From the NCBI GenBank assembly GCA_951812305.1, contig CATOSB010000004.1:310001-374000 (forward strand): 64,000 nt of DNA. Reading direction: 5' to 3'. The DNA comes from an uncultured Paracoccaceae bacterium (GTDB taxonomy: Bacteria; Pseudomonadota; Alphaproteobacteria; Rhodobacterales; Rhodobacteraceae). Below the pieces are notes generated by a model. That model ran no database searches, was not told where the DNA came from, and was given only the letters and a program-made list of their open reading frames with translations. This document shows positions 9,861 to 19,863 of the stretch, in pieces (positions within the stretch are counted from its first letter, which is position 1; every line of letters begins with the position of its first letter). The translations under genes were made by a program, and so were the position numbers.

Positions 9861-11139
9861 AGGCTTGCACTCCTCTTGAATGCGCCGATCAGATCCGCAG
9901 CGTCCACTGCGGTGTCGATCACCGAGGTCATACAGATTTCGCGAAGTCCAATCTTGCCAGTCCTACCCTTGGGTCCCGACGGCGAGCGAGCTTGCCTTGC
10001 CTTGGATGAAGCGCTCAACAGCAGAACAGTATCATCGGAATCGGGATCTATATGGCCACCTTGTATCATTGCTCCGGCCACGTTGTCATTGGCCGCGAGG
10101 AAAACGCGTGTAACGCGCGCACCCTGTAATAGGTTGATCGGCGTTGCCGTAGCCGTGCCCGCGGAAATCGACCAGTCACCTCCGTCTGCGCCTTTGCCAA
10201 GGAGCGCAAGCGCGACGGCTGCCTGCCGTAGACCCATTGGCTCGGGCACATCAGCGATCTGCTGAATTGGCTCCGTCGACAACGGAATATAGCGACCGGT
10301 GTTGGATCTGCCGTGATGATAGAGGTCGAATCCTAGCACCATCGCTGCGATAAGAGTGCGAATGAAATCGAGGCGCTCTGGTTCGGCTGCAGTTGCCGCC
10401 GCATCACGAATTTGGCGTAAACCATCCTTGATGGAATTTCTCTCGGCAGAATTCCACGCTGTCGGCATACCTAGGTCCGCCAGCGCACCCGCCTTAAGCT
10501 CAAGGACCGTAAGTAGGAGCGCGAGCAGCAATGGTTTGGCGAAGGCGCGAACCCTTGCCGCCTCCTCGATCGCGGCCCGATGCGGGGCATATTGATCTCC
10601 GTAAGCGCTGGCAAGTATTCCGCGTTGGCCACCGGAGAGTGCGTCCTCGGCAAAGAGGAATGCAGTCGGCGCCACGTTCCATTCCCATCCGCTCGCTTGG
10701 GCGCCATTGACGAATATCTGCTGAATGTCGGTATCCTGCGCTGAGAAGCCAATCATCAGCGTTCGGCGTTGCTGTACTAATGCCGTCAGGTGGTCGCGCA
10801 TCACTGTATAGGCGGCGTTGACCCCGTATTGGTTAATCTGCGGGGTGCGTGCGATCAACAGCGGCCGATAGACAGCAGCGTCTTCAACCGCACGAACCGC
10901 GCAACCATGATATTTGAGAAGCTTCGCGCGGCCGACGGCGTCCTGGAAATCGGCCGCTCTGATGCAGACGTCGATCTTCGTACCAACTGCCCCCGTCAGC
11001 ATGCGTTCAGCGGCCTCGATCAGGTAATCCCAGTTGGCTGAGGTGATATCGCGAAAGGCGCCCTCAAGCGTCAGCATCACGACGCAGAGATGTTCGACGT
11101 CTGGGTCGTCACCGGTAAAGCTGCCTGGCACATCGACCG
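9857..11139 (-). pseudogene. SIR2-like domain protein, N-terminus removed by IS256
   Basis: ...DITSANWDYLIEAAERMLTG...KLLKYHGCAVRAVEDAAVYRPLLIARTPQINQY...DHLTALVQQRRTLMIGFSAQDTDIQQIF matches the N-W-D-x-L-I-E / HG / (L/M)GFSxxDxDI pattern of SIR2_2-type domains. The N-terminal Rossmann part is absent; the nominal start lies in the IS end. Confidence 0.7.
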
Positions 11140-12200
11140 GAGTTATTGTCAAATCTGGTGTTTGCGGGATCTTTCATGCGGCGGCGGTTTCGGTCTGGGT
11201 TTGCTTGATGCCGTCTTTGAAATTGACGCCTTGGATGACGTCGGCGAGATGATTGAAGCCGCGAAGTTTGCGCCAGTTTTGTTCGGCGCACTGCCCCAGT
11301 TTGAAGATCATGTGGAGCATGCCGTCGCGGGCCAGACAGCCCTTTGAGCGCTTGGTGCGATGACGGATCGTGGCAAAGGCGGATTCAATTGGATTGGTCG
11401 TTCGGATGCTTTGCCAATGCATTGCGGGAAAATCGTAGAATGCCAGCAGTTCGGTTCGATCTTTCTGAAGCGAGGCGGTGGCTTTGGGGTACTTGTCTTC
11501 AAACGTTTTCACGAAGAGATCGAACGCTTGTTCAGCTGACTTGCGCGTTTCAGCGCGCCAGATATCGTGCAGCATCGTTTTGGCTTTTGGCTGGGTGGAC
11601 TTGGGAAAACAGTTGAGGACGTTGCCCGTCTTATGCACCCAGCAGCGTTGTTGAGGTGTGCCCGGATAGGTTTCTTCAAGAGCGGCCCAGAATCCCAGAG
11701 CACCGTCTCCGATGGCCAATTTTGGAGTGTTGAGACCGCGTTCTCTGAGGCCGATTAGAACCTCCCTCCAGCTCTGTGTGCTTTCACGAGTGCCGTCCTC
11801 GATTGCCAGAAATTGTTTCTGACCACGGGTATTTACGCCGATCACGACCAGCGCGCGCAACTTGTGATCCTCGCCGCGTAAGCCACTGTGAATACCGTCG
11901 GCCCAGATGTAGACCCACTCGTCTTGGGACAGGTCTGCGGTGCGCCACGCCCTGTATTCAGCGGCCCATTCGGCCTTCAATCTGGCAACTGTTTTGGCCG
12001 AAAATCCGGTGGCATTAGCCCCGAGCAAACCCTTCAGCGCCGTTCCCATTTCGCCAGTGGAAATGCCTTTGAGGTAGAGCCAGGGGATCGCAGCCTGCAG
12101 CGTCTTGGTCTTGCGCACGTAGGGCGGTACGAGCGCGGAGCGGAAACTCACTGGCTTGCCGGTTTTCGAGCGTATCTTTGGAATCTCTACGGTCACAGGT
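11140..12200 (-). mobile_element. Truncated IS256-family element (transposase 5' portion missing)
   Basis: Terminus GAGTTATTGTCAAATCTGGTGTTTGCG as in the complete copy at 44019. Nearly identical to 44019-45080, then diverges at gtcacaggt|cgaacactg. Confidence 0.93.
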
Positions 12201-12278
12201 CGAACACTGCCAAACCGAGCTCCGCTCACGTTTATACACGTGCACTTTGCCGCCCAGAATCGAGTGTTTTTCCGCCAT
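12201..12278 (-). pseudogene. Site-specific (tyrosine-type) integrase, N-terminal fragment
   Basis: ATG at 12278: MAEKHSILGGKVHVYKRERSSVWQCST, resembling integrase N-termini, cut by the IS256 fragment; lies at the 3' side of tRNA-Asn and reads away from it. Confidence 0.6.
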
Positions 12279-12390
12279 TGCCGCAGACACCTCCACACAG
12301 TGTGATTGTGTGTAAGGTATGTGAAAGGCCATTTTTGGCCAATACCCAATTTCACAACTCAGCTCATGTGATTGTAATTATTGGGATTTT

Positions 12391-12465
12391 TGGCTCCGGC
12401 GGTAGGGATCGAACCTACGACCAATTGATTAACAGTCAACTGCTCTACCGCTGAGCTACGCCGGA
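12391..12465 (-). tRNA. tRNA-Asn (GTT anticodon)
   Basis: Minus strand TCCGGCGTAGCTCAGCGGTAGAGCAGTTGACTGTTAATCAATTGGTCGTAGGTTCGATCCCTACCGCCGGAGCCA: cloverleaf consistent, TTCGATC T-loop, encoded CCA. Confidence 0.95.
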
Positions 12466-12520
12466 CTACCGAGCCGCGATATAGCAAGGGTGCTTGCGCG
12501 CGTCCAGAGGGAAAACGTGG

Positions 12521-13432
12521 TCAGATTTTCAGGAAAAAACGTGCTTCTGTGCTGATTCTGCCGTCAATTTCGACCGTACCTTTTTCGTGAAGATCAATGA
12601 GATGCGCAAAGACATTTCGCGCGGCTGCGGGCCAAAGGGTACTTGGCGTATCTTGGTAAATTTTAGCGGTGATTTCGCCTATAGTTTCTGCACCTATACC
12701 CAGTTGATCCAGGATCTCGGTCTCGCGACCGCGCCGATGGTTCAGAAGGCATTCAGCGCGATCGCGTGGGTTAGAAATTGGTGCGCCGTGGCCGGGCAGA
12801 AACAGGCGGGACTCCCTGTCTGCAAGGCGCGCAACTGAGTCCCTGAACTGTGTGAGGTCGCCATCAGGGGGTGACACCATTGTACTGGCCCATCCCATGA
12901 TCGTATCCCCTGTAAAAACAATATCCTGAAAAGCGAAGCTCATGTGATTGCAGAAGTGGCCCGGAGTCCAGATTGCGGATATAGAACCACCTGACACGGG
13001 CAGTTCTTCGCCGTCTTCCAGCGTAATATCCGGTCGAAAATCCTGATCCACGCCCTCGCCGCCACTCGACATGCCATCTTGGGCAAGTTGTTTCATGGTG
13101 TCAGACCGACCCGCGACGCAATCGCCGAATGCGGCAACGGGCGCGCCGGTTTCATCGGAAATCGCGCGCGCGAGCGGAGAGTGGTCTATATGCGAGTGCG
13201 TTACAAGAATGGAGGAAATACGTTCGCCCGATGCGAGCGCATCCAGAAGTGCCCGGTAATGTTCAGGGCTTTCCGGGCCGGGATCGATAAGTGTTATGTC
13301 GCCTTCGCCCACCAGATAGCTGTTTGTGCCGCGGAAGGTCATCGGCGACGGGTTGGGCGCGAGAATGCGGCGTACCAGCGGCGCGACTTGTTCGACAACG
13401 CCCGGGACGGGATCAAATTCCTCTGGATCCAT
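12521..13432 (-). CDS. MBL-fold metallo-hydrolase
   Basis: THSHIDHSPLA, TPGHFCNHMSF, FTGDTIMGW, LPGHGAP metallo-beta-lactamase fold motifs. Confidence 0.9.
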   Translation of the reverse strand: MDPEEFDPVPGVVEQVAPLVRRILAPNPSPMTFRGTNSYLVGEGDITLIDPGPESPEHYRALLDALASGERISSILVTHSHIDHSPLARAISDETGAPVAAFGDCVAGRSDTMKQLAQDGMSSGGEGVDQDFRPDITLEDGEELPVSGGSISAIWTPGHFCNHMSFAFQDIVFTGDTIMGWASTMVSPPDGDLTQFRDSVARLADRESRLFLPGHGAPISNPRDRAECLLNHRRGRETEILDQLGIGAETIGEITAKIYQDTPSTLWPAAARNVFAHLIDLHEKGTVEIDGRISTEARFFLKI

Positions 13433-13471
13433 GAATCGCCTTCCAACTCAGATCGGGCTAAGGCTTAACCG

Positions 13472-14788
13472 ATGGCATTTCAATGGGCAAAATCCTATCT
13501 TCCCGGGTCGCTATATGGTCGTGCGGCGCTGATCCTGCTGGTGCCAATTCTGGCGCTGCAGTTGGTTGTGTCGATTGTCTTCATCCAGCGCCACTATGAG
13601 GGTGTCACCGAGCAGATGAGCCGGAATGTTGCGTTGGAGTTGCGGTACATCCTGCAGATCGTAAATGCGGCGGGAAGTGTGGACGCGGCAAATGCAGAAT
13701 TCGCCCAACTCGCTGAACCGTTGGCGTTTGAGTTAGCATTGCCGGCTGAATTGCCCGCATTGGACCGTATCGGAAGTCTCGATCTTTCGGGGCGTGCAAT
13801 GGTCGAAACTTTGCGGGCTGAGTTTCCAGCCGCGCGGCGTTTCGATCTGTCGATCAATCGTCAGGTTTGGGTCTGGATCGAGACGGATCACGGGATCTTG
13901 TCGGCGATGTTTGATCGCCGACGTGTGTCTGCGTCAAACCCGCATCAGCTTTTGGTATTGATGGTATTCGTCGGGTTGTTTCTGGCGTTGATTTCAATCG
14001 TGTTTCTGCGCAACCAATTGCGGCCGATCCGGCGTTTGGCGCGGGCATCTGAGGCGTTCGGTAAGGGCAGGGTTGTCGAATACCGCCCTGCCGGTGCAAT
14101 CGAGGTGCGGGCCGCAGGAAGTGCGTTTCTGGATATGCGATCCCGCATTGAACGCCAAATAGAACAACGCACTATGATGTTGTCAGGCGTCAGCCATGAT
14201 TTGCGCACGCCGCTGACGCGCCTGAAACTTGGGCTTTCAATGGCGGATGGCGACGAGGACGCCGAGGCTTTGCTGAAAGATGTGGAGGATATGGAGCGGC
14301 TGCTGGATGAGTTTCTGGCGTTTGCGCGCGATGATTCACTGGATGATCCGGCTGAAGTTGACGCCACCGCTCTGGTTCGGGGAGTTGTCGAAAAATTTGC
14401 GGCCTCAGGCGCATCGGTGCGGCTTGTGTCTGGGCAAGATAACCAGCGGGTAACATTGCGTCCGGTTGCCGTTTCCCGCGCATTGGAAAACCTGATCGGA
14501 AACGCCGTTCGTTATGCCGGTATGTGCGAGGTGTCGGTTATTTCCTCGGACCGCGCGCTGCGTGTTTCGGTTGAAGATGACGGCCCCGGCATTCCGCAGG
14601 ATCAGCGAAGCGATGCACTGAAACCGTTCGTTCGGTTGGATGCGGCGCGCAACCAGAACCGGGGAAGCGGCGTCGGGCTTGGTCTTGCGATTGCCCATGA
14701 CATTGCACGCCGACATGGCGGTGTTCTGGAGTTGCAGGACAGCGAAAGGTTGGGTGGGTTGAAGGCGGATCTGGTCTTGGCGCGCTAG
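13472..14788 (+). CDS. HAMP-domain sensor histidine kinase (EnvZ-like)
   Basis: Membrane segments, LSGVSHDLRTPLTRLKLGLSM (H box), ENLIGNAVRYA (N box), VEDDGPGIP, GSGVGLGLAIAHDIARRHGG. Confidence 0.92.
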   Translation: MAFQWAKSYLPGSLYGRAALILLVPILALQLVVSIVFIQRHYEGVTEQMSRNVALELRYILQIVNAAGSVDAANAEFAQLAEPLAFELALPAELPALDRIGSLDLSGRAMVETLRAEFPAARRFDLSINRQVWVWIETDHGILSAMFDRRRVSASNPHQLLVLMVFVGLFLALISIVFLRNQLRPIRRLARASEAFGKGRVVEYRPAGAIEVRAAGSAFLDMRSRIERQIEQRTMMLSGVSHDLRTPLTRLKLGLSMADGDEDAEALLKDVEDMERLLDEFLAFARDDSLDDPAEVDATALVRGVVEKFAASGASVRLVSGQDNQRVTLRPVAVSRALENLIGNAVRYAGMCEVSVISSDRALRVSVEDDGPGIPQDQRSDALKPFVRLDAARNQNRGSGVGLGLAIAHDIARRHGGVLELQDSERLGGLKADLVLAR

Positions 14789-14802
14789 GTCGATTTTGGA
14801 GG

Positions 14803-15132
14803 TTAGGTTCGCGGCACGACGCCAATCTTGTTCAATTCGGCCTCGATTCCGGCTAATGGCGCGCGTGTCGCATTGGCCTTGATCGCGTCAAACCGGCTGC
14901 GAAGTTCAGCCTTTTCCTTGCCTTTGCAATCGTTCCACGGGCGGCCCTGTAATCCCATGACCAACACGTAATATCCGATGAAATGCGGTCTTTGCCCTGT
15001 TTTCAGCAAACGGCGATAAGCCTCGTCCGCACCCATTTCGCGCAACTCTTCGGCAGAATTTATACCCGCCCGGGCAAATGCGGATTCCGTCACCGGACCG
15101 AGGTTCCTGATCGTGGAGATGGGCGAAGGCAT
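14803..15132 (-). CDS. TfoX/Sxy C-terminal domain protein
   Basis: ISTIRNLGPVTESAFARAGINSAEELREMGADEAYRRLL...: TfoX_C-type HhH. Confidence 0.85.
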   Translation of the reverse strand: MPSPISTIRNLGPVTESAFARAGINSAEELREMGADEAYRRLLKTGQRPHFIGYYVLVMGLQGRPWNDCKGKEKAELRSRFDAIKANATRAPLAGIEAELNKIGVVPRT

Positions 15133-15171
15133 GGCGCCAGCTTAAACCCATCCGGGCGTCGTCTTACAGCC

Positions 15172-15312
15172 CTAGATACTGGCCCAGTCGCGAAAGATTG
15201 GCTGGGCTGGCTTTTCTGTGGGCATCACCATTTTGCGGCGGTCGGCCAGCGGAATCGGGCCACGGTGGTCTTGCTCACCCTTGTCCGCTTGCGGTTTTGC
15301 TTGATCGTTCAT
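15172..15312 (-). CDS. Short hypothetical protein (46 aa)
   Basis: MNDQAKPQADKGEQDHRGPIPLADRRKMVMPTEKPAQPIFRDWASI; ggagaga upstream of ATG. Confidence 0.4.
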   Translation of the reverse strand: MNDQAKPQADKGEQDHRGPIPLADRRKMVMPTEKPAQPIFRDWASI

Positions 15313-15585
15313 CACTCTCTCCTCAATGGCTGGTCGAATTCGACCGATCGGGCCATTAGGACGTGCGATCTAAACGGCCCGACAAGCAGATCGGATCACG
15401 AGGATTTGCCGGGTCGTGGGCAACAATGGGGCATTTTCAGGTTTTTTGGGCCATGACGTGCCGCAAATCGTTATCGGCTTAGGGATAATTGATGCACGTA
15501 CGCAGTTCATTGGTGCGTGGTTTGCGGATAATTTGACGGCGTCGACAGCGGATATTTCGGACTGGCTCCGCCGAATCTGGTTGCT

Positions 15586-16458
15586 TCAAAGGCTGGTAAG
15601 CCGTTCCCGGTTCAAATGGCCTGCGATACCTATGCAGACAATTCCATACGGATATGTGTTGGTCTGTACATCGCATTTCCAGCGTCGACCAACCAGTTGC
15701 ATCAGGTGTGTCTGACCATTGTGGTCTCTGAAAAAACCTTTCGCACGGATAACGCCAAGTTCAGGTAGAGCCAGGGTCGCTCCCAGCTCTTCCGTGGAGT
15801 GCCCAATCGGTTCTATTACGATTGTCTCGAATTCTGTCTGTGTGTCATGCATGTCGTTGGTTGCGATAGGTTTGGATATCTCCCCAAGCAGCAGAGCATT
15901 CGGGACATGCCCGTGCGAAGCTGTGATGTATCCCGCATCCGCGTTGATGGTTGCAAGCCATTGATCCAAGTGCGCCAATTTGGGTGAAGCGACAAGATCG
16001 GTTTTGGTGATAACAATCAGGCCGGCGTCGCCGATCTGACGAAGGACTGTATCGCCCACATATCGGTCTTTCGCTTGCCGTTCGACTGTTTCGGCATCGA
16101 CCAGAACGACCGACCCTTCGGGGCGGATGCCGCTTAGAAGAGTAAGATTGGCCAACGTTGCGCCGGGCACGGCGACACCGGAAGTCTCGATCACTATATG
16201 GTCCGGCGGGGGGGCACGGTCGATCAGGTCGGCGATGGAACCCGCGAGGTTATCGCCAAAGGCGCAACAAATACATCCCCCGGCAAGTGATATGACATCG
16301 CCGTCGCGCCCCTCAATCAGGGACGCATCGATTGGCAGTTCACCGAAATCATTGACCATTACGGCGATGCGCAATCCGTCAGCCTGTCGCAGCATCTGAT
16401 TGATTAGTGTGGTTTTACCGGCCCCCAAATAGCCACCAATAATCGTGACCGGGATCAC
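15586..16458 (-). CDS. CobW/G3E-family GTPase (metal chaperone-like)
   Basis: VIPVTIIGGYLGAGKTTLINQMLR...NDFGELPIDASLI...GGCICCAFGDNLA...ETSGVAVP...ITKTDLV. GTG start inferred at 16458. Confidence 0.9.
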   Translation of the reverse strand: MIPVTIIGGYLGAGKTTLINQMLRQADGLRIAVMVNDFGELPIDASLIEGRDGDVISLAGGCICCAFGDNLAGSIADLIDRAPPPDHIVIETSGVAVPGATLANLTLLSGIRPEGSVVLVDAETVERQAKDRYVGDTVLRQIGDAGLIVITKTDLVASPKLAHLDQWLATINADAGYITASHGHVPNALLLGEISKPIATNDMHDTQTEFETIVIEPIGHSTEELGATLALPELGVIRAKGFFRDHNGQTHLMQLVGRRWKCDVQTNTYPYGIVCIGIAGHLNRERLTSL

Positions 16459-18095
16459 TGATCGGCCGCCGCAAAGATGCGCCCGCCCTGGACGGTTCCC
16501 CAAACGGGCACGTCCTTTAATGCGTCCGGTGCAACTTCTGTCGGGTCGTATTCCAGAACAGCGAAATCCGCACGCTTGCCTGTTTCGATGGACCCAACCT
16601 CGCTATCCAGATGCAACGTGTACGCCGCGCCCATCGTGATCGCGCGAAGTGCATCGGCGACGCTTATCTTTTCTTCCTCGCCTTGCGTCCGACCAGAAGC
16701 AGTGATGCGATTGACGGCCGCCCAAGCCGTGAAAAGCGGTCCCAATGGCGTGACCGGCGCGTCGGAATGGATTGCAAGCGGGACACCGGTGTCGAGCGCT
16801 GTGCGGCAGGCATTCATCCGCGTTGCGCGTTCCGGGCCAACCGTCAGGCGGTAATGTTCGTCGCCCCAATAGAAGTGGTGGTTCGCAAACAGGTTCACGC
16901 ACATGCCCAGTTCTTTCATCCGGCGAAACTGGGCGGCGTCTGCCAGTTGGCAATGCTGCAACGTGAAGCGATGGTCCGGACGCGGATGTGCCTGAAGGGC
17001 AGGGCCCAGTGTATCCAGAACCAACTCGGTTGCCTCGTCACCATTGGTGTGGGTGTGAACCGGAATGCCAACTTCAAGTGCACGCTCGTAAATTTCCGCC
17101 AACTGTTCTGGCGCGATGTACCAAAGCCCGTTTGGCGCGCCATTGTAATAGCCGGGCCATTTTAACCGCGCAGAAAACCCCTGAATCGAGCCATCGGCAA
17201 TCGCCTTGATCCGGCCAAGTCGCAGCATGTCGGTTGCCTTTCCGCGCAATTCCAGAACGCGGTCGATCAGTTCTTCCGGCGTGTGCCCCATGAAGAATTT
17301 CAGTGGGACAACCCGCGCCGGGAAGGTCTTTTCGCCGGTAACCCGCAACATCATATCCACCGCGTCGTCATCCAGCCGCGAGGCCAGATCCGTGACCGTT
17401 GTCGTTCCGGTGCGCACGCATAACCTTGCAAAGTCGCGCAACCCGCCCTCGTCAGCATCCGTTGCCGAGCGGTTGAAGCCAACATGCGGGCCGACGGGCA
17501 TGTAAACCTCGGGGCTTTTCAAAACGCCGATCGGCATTCCGTCGGCGCCGAGTTCTACGCCCGGATGGTTGACGCCGGTACGCAACAGCCCCGCGAGTTC
17601 AAGGGCTTTTGTGTTAACATTCATGATGTGACCGGAGGCATGAAGAATGCCGATGGGCCGTGTCGCGGATACTTTGTCTAGGTCATCGCGAGTGACTGTG
17701 ATGTTGTCCATATAAATCGGATCAAGCTGAAACCCTGAAAGCGGGACATCTGCGGGCAGGGCGGCCTCTGCCTCCTTCAGGCGGTCCAAAACTGCATCCA
17801 GCGTCTTCAGCCCGGACCACATTTTGCCGTTCGGATCGACCCTGTCGAAGTACCCGAGATAGACGTTGCGCCACAACGTGCCTTCCATTGCGTGCGCATG
17901 ACCTTCGACAAAACCGGGCATCAGCACCTTGTCGATAAATCGTTCATCCAGCGTGTAATCGCCCCAGCCGTCCAGTTCCGCGAGCGTTCCGGCGCCGAGA
18001 ATTCGACCTTCGCGAACCGCAACATGCGTTGCTTCGGGTCGCGCGGGGTTCATCGTGACGATCTTGCGAGCGGCAAAAATCTGAATGTCCGGCAT
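16455..18095 (-). CDS. YtcJ-like metal-dependent amidohydrolase
   Basis: MPGFVEGHAHAMEG, HTHTNGDEATELVLD, HSDAPVTPLGPLFTAWAAVNR. Confidence 0.9.
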   Translation of the reverse strand: MPDIQIFAARKIVTMNPARPEATHVAVREGRILGAGTLAELDGWGDYTLDERFIDKVLMPGFVEGHAHAMEGTLWRNVYLGYFDRVDPNGKMWSGLKTLDAVLDRLKEAEAALPADVPLSGFQLDPIYMDNITVTRDDLDKVSATRPIGILHASGHIMNVNTKALELAGLLRTGVNHPGVELGADGMPIGVLKSPEVYMPVGPHVGFNRSATDADEGGLRDFARLCVRTGTTTVTDLASRLDDDAVDMMLRVTGEKTFPARVVPLKFFMGHTPEELIDRVLELRGKATDMLRLGRIKAIADGSIQGFSARLKWPGYYNGAPNGLWYIAPEQLAEIYERALEVGIPVHTHTNGDEATELVLDTLGPALQAHPRPDHRFTLQHCQLADAAQFRRMKELGMCVNLFANHHFYWGDEHYRLTVGPERATRMNACRTALDTGVPLAIHSDAPVTPLGPLFTAWAAVNRITASGRTQGEEEKISVADALRAITMGAAYTLHLDSEVGSIETGKRADFAVLEYDPTEVAPDALKDVPVWGTVQGGRIFAAADQ

Positions 18096-18231
18096 GGTTG
18101 CTCTCCTGATGCACGGGCACTCAAGGACAAGCCATAGGCCAAGTCAATCACCGCAGGTTGTGGTTTTTTGCTTTCCTTATCGCTTTGGGCTCGGCTAGGC
18201 TCGTTACAATAAATCGCCTGGGAGGAAATTC

Positions 18232-19812
18232 ATGAAACATATCATCAAAGGATTTGTGGCATCCGCCACGCTGGCCGCCGTCGTCGTCGGCGGTCAGGTT
18301 GCCGCGCAGGAACCTGTTCGTGGCGGCACACTGGTGACGGTTCTTAGCACTAACGTCAGAAACCTGAATTCTGCGGTGCAGTCGGGCATCGTCACCGGGT
18401 ATCCCGGTGCACAGCTATTCGCGTCGCCCTTGCGCTATGACGAAGACTGGACCCCACAGCCCTATCTTGCAGAGACATGGGAGGTTTCCGAAGATGGGCT
18501 GACGGTTACACTCAACCTGGTTGACAACGCCAAGTTTCACGACGGCACACCACTGACATCCGAAGACGTCGCATTTTCGGTCGAAGTCATCAAAGCGAAC
18601 CACCCGTTCAAATCGATGTTTGCACCAGTTGAGACGGTGGAAACGCCGGACGCGCATACGGCTGTCCTGAAACTCAGCAAACCGCATCCGGCGCTGATGC
18701 TGGCGATGTCGGGCCAGTTGATGTCGATCATTCCAAAGCACATTTATGGTGATGGCGAAATCACGGATGTCAAAACCCATCCGCGCAACAACGAAAACAC
18801 CGTGGGTTCGGGGCCATTCAAGCTGGTTGAGTACAAGTCGGGCGAACATGTCATTCTTGAGCGCTTTGACGATTTCTTCATCGAAGGCCGCCCCTATCTC
18901 GACAAGATCGTGATGCGGATCATCGCTGATCCCGCCGCGCGTGCCATTGCCTATGAAAATGGCGAAGTGCACATGGGGGCATTTGAATCCCTGCCTCGCA
19001 TCATCAACCGGCTGAAAGGCGTTGATGGGCTGACGGTAACGCCCGAGGGTTATGGCGCCATCGGTCCGCTGGACTGGCTGGCAATGAACACGGGCGGCGA
19101 CGGCCCGCTGTCGAACGTGCTTGTGCGCAAGGCGATTGCCCATGCGGTCGACAAGAACTTCATCCAAAACGCGTTGATGCAGGGCACCGCCTCTGACAGC
19201 CGCACCGGTATCCACCCCGACAGCCCCTTCTATAACGCCGAGGTCGAGGATTACCCCCTTGATCTGGACAAGGCCAACGCGCTTTTGGACGAGGCCGGTT
19301 TTCCGATGAATGGCGACTCTCGTTTCAGCCTGACCATCGACTTCGGTTGGCCTGATGTGAAACCGCAAGTCGAGTATGTCAAAGCCGCGCTGAAGAAAGT
19401 GGGCATTGATGTCGAAGTGCGCGCGAGCGCCGACTTCCCGACCTGGGCCAAGCGCATGGGTGAGATGGAATTCGACATGTCATGGGATACAGTCTTTAAC
19501 TGGGGCGACCCGGTAATCGGCGTTCACCGAACATATGACAGCAGCAACATTGGCAAGGGCGTCTGGTCGAATACGCAAGGATATTCAAATGCCCGCGTCG
19601 ATGAGCTGATAGCGATGGCCGCCGTGGAAAATGATCCCGCAAAACGCACAGCGCTATATGCGGAATTCCAGCAGATCATCGCCGATGAGCTGCCGGTCTA
19701 TCACACCAACACACTGCCTTATCACACGGTCTATTCCGACAAAGTCGGCAACCCGCCACTGGGCATTTGGGGCACGTCGACACCTATCGACATGACCTAT
19801 CTCAAGCCATAA
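18232..19812 (+). CDS. ABC transporter substrate-binding protein (family 5, peptide/nickel type)
   Basis: Signal peptide; PYLAETWEVSEDGLTVTLNLVDNAKFHDGTPLTSEDVAFSVE. Confidence 0.92.
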   Translation: MKHIIKGFVASATLAAVVVGGQVAAQEPVRGGTLVTVLSTNVRNLNSAVQSGIVTGYPGAQLFASPLRYDEDWTPQPYLAETWEVSEDGLTVTLNLVDNAKFHDGTPLTSEDVAFSVEVIKANHPFKSMFAPVETVETPDAHTAVLKLSKPHPALMLAMSGQLMSIIPKHIYGDGEITDVKTHPRNNENTVGSGPFKLVEYKSGEHVILERFDDFFIEGRPYLDKIVMRIIADPAARAIAYENGEVHMGAFESLPRIINRLKGVDGLTVTPEGYGAIGPLDWLAMNTGGDGPLSNVLVRKAIAHAVDKNFIQNALMQGTASDSRTGIHPDSPFYNAEVEDYPLDLDKANALLDEAGFPMNGDSRFSLTIDFGWPDVKPQVEYVKAALKKVGIDVEVRASADFPTWAKRMGEMEFDMSWDTVFNWGDPVIGVHRTYDSSNIGKGVWSNTQGYSNARVDELIAMAAVENDPAKRTALYAEFQQIIADELPVYHTNTLPYHTVYSDKVGNPPLGIWGTSTPIDMTYLKP

Positions 19813-19863
19813 GAGAATTGGCGCGGCGGCGTTCATGACGTCGTCGCGCCGATCCGAACAATA

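Noticed and set aside
9717-10265. 182-aa plus-strand ORF opposite the SIR2-like gene
   Set aside because: Overlaps the coherent SIR2-like frame on the other strand and has no motif of its own.
18415-19368. 317-aa minus-strand ORF
   Set aside because: Antisense to the ABC substrate-binding protein; composition (many H/R/V) is typical of a shadow frame.
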